Source of the DNA: Emydura subglobosa | Taxonomy: Eukaryota; Chordata; Testudines; Chelidae | Direction of reading: 5' to 3' | DNA length: 64,000 nt | Assembly (NCBI GenBank): GCA_007922225.1 | Contig: ML679946.1 | Coordinates: forward strand, 90,672,407-90,736,406 | Shown here: positions 58,571 to 64,000 of the stretch, piece by piece | Layout of the letters: each line of letters opens with the position of its first letter | How positions within the stretch are numbered: position 1 is the stretch's first letter | Made by a program: the position numbers and the translations under genes | Notes under the pieces: model-generated | The model's database searches: none | What the model saw: only the letters and a program-made list of their open reading frames with translations | What the model was told of the DNA's origin: nothing

Positions 58571-60324
58571 CTACTCTTCCTGGAGATCTACCAGACGCCT
58601 CAGCATGTCAGACTGATCCCTCATAATATGCAACATCTCCTCTTGCACTGCACGCTTCTGCTCCTGGGCTGATTTTCCGTTTTCCATGTCCATGTTCAGT
58701 TTTTCTGACAATAACATCCTCCAGGCTCCGAGCACTGCGTCAGCAGTCGCAGAAGCATTCATTAGTTTGTTGAACATGTCATCCCAAGGTTGTTTTTTTT
58801 TTTTTGCCTTCTAATCTAAGAAAGACGTTCTGCAGGAGTAGAAGCTTGGGTGAAGGCTGAGCTGTCCACCATAAGGCAAACTAAGCACAAAGTTTCCATT
58901 GCTAGGTGATCCCATGGACAAAAAGCAATGTTACAATATAAAAAGAACTCCCCTTCATATTCATAAGGCAATGCCAGACCTGCATACCAATCTGTATCTA
59001 TTGTATGGGTCAAAGGGGCATTCCAGCCATGGTAAGTAAGAGGCCCTTGCATCCATTATAGGGAAGTCTCTGTAGCATTAAATTCCCCAAACCACAGTTA
59101 ACCAAGGAGCAGGATCATTGGACTCCCCTTTACCATCCCAAAGAGCGGTTTGGGAGTAGGTGTCCAAAGGGACTGGAGGAGGGTGTGGGTGAAGTGTCGC
59201 TAGAGAAAACATAGGGGCACCCGTTCCCAGACCCCTAAAACCCATGATAACAATGTCATGGCTGGGAATTGTCTGTGTTGGAGCCCAGGACACCATCCAT
59301 GGCAGGGGAATAACACGCAGTGACTACATTGTTCGGGTACCGTAAACTTGCACCATCTTCCCTAGGTGACCATGTGTGATATCAGTCTTCTGAGGTAACA
59401 CAGGCAGAAAGGGAAGATTTGCTGCAAGCATCTGGGTACAGGCCTGGCCCTTATACTGCTATGCTGTGTTCCACAATGATGTCTTCTCATTTAATAGCAG
59501 AGAGGCAGGGAAAAGTGTCCTACCGTGGCGGAAGAAATAAGGCTGCCCTCCCCAGAAATCTGTGAAGGATTGCAGAGTATCTACATTAAAGTTCCCTGGA
59601 GATATCCATAGAGGATTCGTGGAGCATCCTTGGGCACATAAATAGTCTTTTCCGGGGGTAACCCTCCGCTTAAGTAGACCAACACCCAGGAAGGCCATCC
59701 CCACAAAAACACAAACTCCTTTTTTCCAATAAATAAGAAAGTGGACTAGGGCTATAACCACAGAAATGCAATTTGCTATATGCCCTCACCAGATGTGCCT
59801 TCCCCGGCATCAGTCACGCTGTCCTGTCCCCAGCTGGGCTTCTCTGGGGTAACAAACAGGTCCTGGTTCTCAGGAAGAATGGAGATCCTGCTTTCCTGCC
59901 CACTGTTCTCTTCATCATTATCCTCCTTGTTCACAGAGTCTTCCTCATTCATCTTGGACTGGGATTCTATGGAGGTATCTATTCTGCGTGGTGGTATAGT
60001 GGTGGAGAATCGCATGGAGAACTGCTGAGAATCACATGCAGCTCCTCATAAAAGTGGCATGTCTTTGGTGATGAGCCAGAACGACTTCACCTCCCGAGTT
60101 TTCTGATATGCCTGCCTCAGCTCTTTGATTTTAACGCAGCACTGCTGCACATCCCTGTTGTGGCCCTTCTCCATCATACCATGCGATATCTTCTCGTAGA
60201 TATCCAAATTTCTTTTGCTGGCTTGGAGCTGAGCCAGAACAGACTCTTTGCCCCACAGGCTGATGAGCTCCAAGACATCAGGCCGACTCCATGCTGGAGC
60301 GTGTTTGGGGCGTACAGTCGCCAT
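58571..60324 (-). pseudogene. Harbinger Myb/SANT-like DNA-binding protein, two exons, frameshifted
   Basis: Harbinger elements encode a second protein with a Myb/SANT-like trihelix domain that helps bring the transposase to the nucleus and to the element ends. The minus strand starts MATVRPKHAPAWSRPDVLEL at 60324 and continues ISLWGKESVLAQLQ, NLDIYEKISHGMMEKGHNRD and CCVKIKELRQAYQKTREV. This is the full Myb_DNA-bind_4-type domain. A frameshift then intervenes (RSGSSPKTCHFYEELHVIL is readable in the neighbouring frame), and a return to the first frame gives an acidic stretch ending DAGEGTSG near 59790. A GTGAGG donor follows. An acceptor near 58812-58817 leads to DDMFNKLMNASATADAVLGA, then a coiled-coil-like C-terminus ending LRRLVDLQEE with a stop at 58571. 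A run of 13 A just after the acceptor breaks the joined frame as it stands. An in-frame extension upstream to 60537 exists, but 60324 starts like relatives. Confidence 0.85.
58811..59789 (-). other. Predicted intron of the Myb/SANT-like gene
   Basis: GTGAGG at 59789 and TTTCTTAG/ATTAG near 58817-58811 frame about 975 bases that read as non-coding. Open frames inside show no similarity to Harbinger proteins. The spacing places the coiled-coil exon after the acidic region, as in relatives where the protein is continuous. Confidence 0.55.
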
Positions 60325-60609
60325 GAACAGTTCAGCTACAAAGCTCTCTCCACGCTGACCAAACATGAAATTGGCATTCAAAATTTCCCGGGGCTTCAGG
60401 GAGGGCTGTTTCCTGTGCACGTAGCCGCGGTGCAGCAGAGTGTGAATGTCCAGAGCAGTCACAACAGAGATTATGGGATACCTCCCGGAGGACAATGACA
60501 TTGATTTAAGTTGCACTCTGCCTACATTGACACTCATTCAACCCATACAATTTGACTTCAGCGCTACGCCACTTGCGGACATAGTTGTATTAAGTCGAAT
60601 TTTACCACA

Positions 60610-60701
60610 ATTTAGGTTGTCAGAACTGACATGGCAGTGGAGACGCATACTTTATGTGGTCGACGGAAGCCGCATTCCGTTGACCTACACTGTCAGTGTA
60701 G
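60610..60701. repeat. Hairpins just inside the right end
   Basis: TGTCAG-AA-CTGACA near 60618-60631, GTCGACGGAA against TTCCGTTGAC (60659-60684, nine of ten pairs) and CTACACTG-T-CAGTGTAG (60685-60701, perfect). They mirror the hairpin-rich left end. Confidence 0.65.
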
Positions 60702-60949
60702 ACCAGGCCTGAGGCACTGACAAAAAGTTAGAGAGCACAGTAATGAAAGCCAGAAACTCCTGAACTCAAATCCACTCTAAGGCCTATTCCATTTGCAGTC
60801 TTGAGGAAAACGTCACCAAATCCCCAAGCCTCACCTTGTCTTTCTGTTAAAGAGGGGATAAATATTCCTAAGATTTCTGGAAACTAGGTATTAGAGCATT
60901 TTGAAGATGAAATGCACTATGGGCTCAACCCTAGTGCCAAACATTCAGT

Positions 60950-61076
60950 CTCCAATCAAGCAAAGCACTTCCGTGCACGAGCAGTCCCACTGACTCTACT
61001 AAGACTTCTTATGTGTTTCTAGTTCAGCACAATCTGTACATGTTAGTGCTCTGCTGGATTGGAGACAGAGCTCAGC
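60950..61076. repeat. Short palindromic dispersed repeat
   Basis: CAAGCAAAGCACTTCCGTGC, then GCAGTCCCACTGACTCTACT, then TGTTAGTGCTCTGCTGGATT. Same family as 28392, 33105 and 46268, and it lies 240 bases outside the Harbinger right end. Confidence 0.5.
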
Positions 61077-61079
61077 GCC

Positions 61080-61810
61080 TTAACCAATCAAGCACTATAC
61101 AGAATGCTAAACTGACAAACCTAAACACAAAGAGAAAGCAAATCCACCCTGTTGAGAAGCCCTTTCATGGGACTCTTCCTTAGTAATTCAGAGTCCCCCT
61201 GATTTTGTGGGTTCAAAGTAGATTGATGCACCTTTTAAGTGCAACTGTCATTTTATTATTCTGCTCTGTGTCATGGGATTCTTCCCCACACCTCCACCCA
61301 ATACCTTCTGTGGACATTTCCAGAGACAGATCGCTAATTCCCTCTGGATTAAAAATGGGGATTTGTAACTGAAAAGCTGAAAACACCAAGACAATTATAG
61401 TGGTGCTCCTGGAAGACAGTCTACACAGATATACAAAAGTGTTCCATCACCTGGAGCAACAAATATGTGACCAAGAGACGTGCCTACACAGTAAAACACT
61501 TGCTATTGTATATTGCTGGTTTTAATGCATCTTTTCCAGGTTCAGAATGGAGGAAGCAGTGTACTCTGAGAAACATTACCATTTGTTATGTATTAACCAG
61601 TGCTGGGTGCATAATTACACAGTCTTGTTATTCTCAAACGTTTGTTTCATCAGTTGTATTTTTATGCAGAGCTGCACAATCCCTTCTAGGCTATGACACT
61701 GCAAACCTTATTATGTAGCCCAGGGCATTCTGCCTCATCTGAAAGGATTTTTTTTAAAACATTTGTTCCCTCCAGACTATATAAAACTGTTCTCTAAAAA
61801 CTTGATCCTT
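61080..61810. other. Intronic stretch with no recognised element
   Basis: Nothing nameable. Confidence 0.35.
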
Positions 61811-61812
61811 AA

Positions 61813-61875
61813 AGATCCTCAGCTGCTGTAAACTGTGATCACTCCTCTGCAGTGGATTACACCAGCTGAGGATCT
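61813..61875. repeat. 63-bp palindromic repeat with CAGCTGAGGATCT ends
   Basis: AGATCCTCAGCTGCTGTAA at 61813 mirrors the right end TTACACCAGCTGAGGATCT at 18 of 19 positions. Same family as 36982-37055. Confidence 0.7.
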
Positions 61876-61879
61876 GCCA

Positions 61880-63445
61880 TTAAAAAGAGGTTGTAATTAC
61901 ACATTTTCATAGCTCTGCCACAACTGTATGGAATACGCTGACAGGCATTCACTATTTTTCTTCCTAGATCATCACTCAAGCTTCGTGATAAATTCATGAG
62001 ATTTTTTCTTCTGAAGTCCTTAAGACAGTCCTTACAGAAAGATTCTGCAGCTGTTTATACAGAGCAAAGAATTTCAGAGAAAGCATGCTAGCTCCTGGCA
62101 CAAATTGCAAATAATCAGCTGTATTTGCTAACCATAGAAGTGTTGACAGCAAAACACCTTTTCTAAAAAAAAAACAGTGCGGAGAAAAAAAAGAAACACA
62201 CGGTATAGTATAAATACCAGTCCCTATGCTTGAATCAGAGCTTGTCTTCAAGAATCATGAGAGAGAGACATGCTAATTCTAATGTAGCATGCATGTGGGT
62301 AAGGGAAGAATTCCCTCTCTCATCTCCCCCCCCCCAAATTAAATGAATGTGCAAAGCACAGGTGTAGAAGTTAACCATTAAAAGAAAAAATGCTAGTCAT
62401 ATTAGCAACTGGATGGCAGACAGCTGTAGTATCTGTATTTTACTTAAACTTTGTAACTACCAGCTTAGTTCAAAGCATTTAGAGACAGCTGGTTTGAGAG
62501 ATGCTATACTAAATAAGGTCAGGTCCTGGAAGCAGATACAAACAGGCAGCCACTTGTGTTTGCATAGATCTGATCACAAGACCAGAACCTAAAGCCATAT
62601 TTGAGTGGTAACTAGCTTAGCATTTTGTTTATCCCAACAATGGCTTAGCATTGTTTGAGTCACATCACAAATATTTTCATCTGTTTTTCAAATGTGCATT
62701 TCCTTGTGTTCATACCAAGCACAAAAAATGCCAACGACTGTCCCTAGCCACTGTATCAGTGTTAGACCTACCTACCTACCAAATTGCTTCAAGAATTACA
62801 GCCATTTTCCTTTGCGCATCTTGTGCCAAGTTATGCAATGTACAACGTTTGAAAATACTTTTCACCCTCCATACTGAAAATACATGGAGAAGCTGAAAAA
62901 TACCCATTACTTAATATTTTTCACTCTCAGCCACTCAGATACATTTTCTTATCTATTCTCCTTTGTGCCCCCTGAGATTTCTATCCTTTCTATATCTCTA
63001 CCAGCAACAGCCTTGAACGTTTGACAGCAATGATACCACATTCCCATCCAAAAGAGCATTACTGGCCACAACAAGGCAGAATGAAGTTGATGGTACCTCT
63101 CCAACTAAGCATTAAAATAAAAGTCACATCAATGCTTTGCTCTCAATTATTTTACTGAGACGTGAACTAAAATACTATAAACATTTATCTTCTCTTATAA
63201 TTAGGCCTCTGGATTTCCATCTCTTACTAGGGAGGTGGGCACTGATCCTGTCTTAGAAACATGATTTTTTATTCTCCCAGGAGAAAATGTATATTCCCTT
63301 CTTGTGTCATTAAACTGCACATCCCCCACCTTCTATGTCTGAACAGATGAATGCAAATATCAGTCATCTTTTAAGATTTGTAAAACGTGGTTAAAAAAAA
63401 CCTGTCCAAAATAAGCCTAAGCAAACTCATGAAGATAATCAACGT
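61880..63445. other. Intronic stretch with no recognised element
   Basis: No exon or named repeat. A C10 run lies near 62327-62336. Confidence 0.35.
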
Positions 63446-63451
63446 AGGCCT

Positions 63452-63562
63452 GCCTTTTATCATTTACTTGTATTCTAAGAATGCCTGGAGACCAGAGTCA
63501 GAATCAGGGTCCAATTCAAACAGGTGCTGTACAAACAGAGCAACAGCTCCAATAAATTTACA
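63452..63562 (-). mobile_element. SINE 3' tail fragment
   Basis: ACTTGTATTCTAAGAATGCC, then CAGGGTCCAATTCAAACAGG, then TGCTGTACAAACAGAGCAAC is the reversed tail seen in sense at 30230-30325. Confidence 0.55.
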
Positions 63563-64000
63563 GACAAAACAGATGAAGGATGTGTTAGGGGGAAAGGATG
63601 TAACATGCAGGCAAGAGAGATGGGTGGTGCCCAGTATGTTAGTAACTTTGGGGGGTGGGGGGGAGAGTAATTATAGTGTGGAATGGTATGACTAAAGGGA
63701 AGGGGGAGGGAATAAATTAAGAATTAGGAATAAGAAGGAAAGGAAGAGCAACACTGAAGAAAGCATGCTCCTCATCAAAAGATAGGATTGTTTGAAACAC
63801 ACTCTGAAAAAAGCTCACCCCAAAATTATCTGCGCAGATTTGCTTTATGCTACAAGAAATATTGAAATTAACAGCATACTACTCTCAGTATTTTGTTTTC
63901 AGAAAGGAATTACAATTCATTCCAGATCAAATGCTATCTTCCCACAGGGAACTACAAAAAGCATATTACATTCAAAGGGAAACAAGTACAATGTTAGCAC

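Larger units (their letters stand above)
56630..60710 (+). mobile_element. Near-complete PIF/Harbinger transposon with both family genes
   Basis: The termini AGGTTAAGTCTACACTG (56630-56646) and, read inward from 60710, AGGCCTGGTCTACACTG match at 13 of 17 positions, including the shared GTCTACACTG. TGA occurs at 56627-56629 and again at 60710-60712. It is a candidate for the 3-bp TNA target duplication of this superfamily, though the ends overlap it by a base. Inside lie a HARBI1-like transposase (plus) and a Myb/SANT-like protein (minus) facing each other, the standard Harbinger gene pair. Both genes are damaged, so the copy is not autonomous. Size (4.08 kb) and gene order look intact, so deletion is slight. 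It sits in an MTSS1 intron. Confidence 0.9.
42155..64000 (-). other. MTSS1: MTSS1 intron upstream of the 42093 exon (partial)
   Basis: Lies upstream of the TTTCAG acceptor and runs off the right edge. It is at least 21.8 kb. It contains the Harbinger transposon, a hAT MITE, SINEs, a CR1 and palindromic repeats. No CpG island or exon resembling the MTSS1 start codon region was found. Confidence 0.75.

Noticed and set aside
59459..59761. 100-codon minus-strand frame as a third transposon gene
   Set aside because: It falls inside the predicted intron of the Myb/SANT-like gene, shows no similarity to Harbinger proteins, and the family is known for two genes.

Overview
The window looks like sauropsid nuclear DNA, most likely from a turtle. 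It is AT-rich and nearly all intronic. Its repeats are mainly CR1 LINEs, old tRNA-headed SINEs, hAT and PIF/Harbinger DNA transposons and short palindromic repeats. The species call is inference from repeat content. I see no prokaryotic gene, CRISPR array or tRNA gene.

Host gene: two small exons on the minus strand (42093-42154 and 37424-37497) encode consecutive parts of the N-terminal I-BAR (IMD) domain of MTSS1. Both have consensus splice sites and matching phases. Transcription runs from high to low coordinates, so 42155-64000 is intron upstream of these exons, 37498-42092 is the complete 4.6 kb intron between them, and 1-37423 is intron downstream. I recognised no first coding exon and no following exon, so the window probably lies wholly inside one large gene.

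Layout. 1-6.6 kb: CR1 pieces and a 410-bp hAT element with a GC-rich core. 6.6-17 kb: mostly unique intron, with a 568-bp hAT element at 14.3 kb. 17.7-20.1 kb: remnants of an L1-like LINE, a second non-CR1 LINE and a CR1. 23.5-24.1 kb: a possible solo LTR. 27-36 kb: palindromic MITEs, SINEs and a (CA)20 tract. 37-43 kb: the two MTSS1 exons, another hAT element and a SINE. 43-54 kb: more MITEs, SINEs and a CR1.

The standout is a roughly 4.08-kb PIF/Harbinger transposon at 56630-60710. It retains both genes of its family in convergent arrangement. One is a HARBI1-like DDE transposase relic (plus strand, 57047-58198, with eight internal stops and two frameshifts). The other is a Myb/SANT-like DNA-binding partner (minus strand, 60324-58571, apparently two exons). 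Back-to-back polyadenylation signals lie between them, and hairpins lie just inside both ends. Several short palindromic MITEs elsewhere in the window carry a related terminal motif around TCTACACTG or TTCACTGCAG. They may belong to the same wider superfamily.
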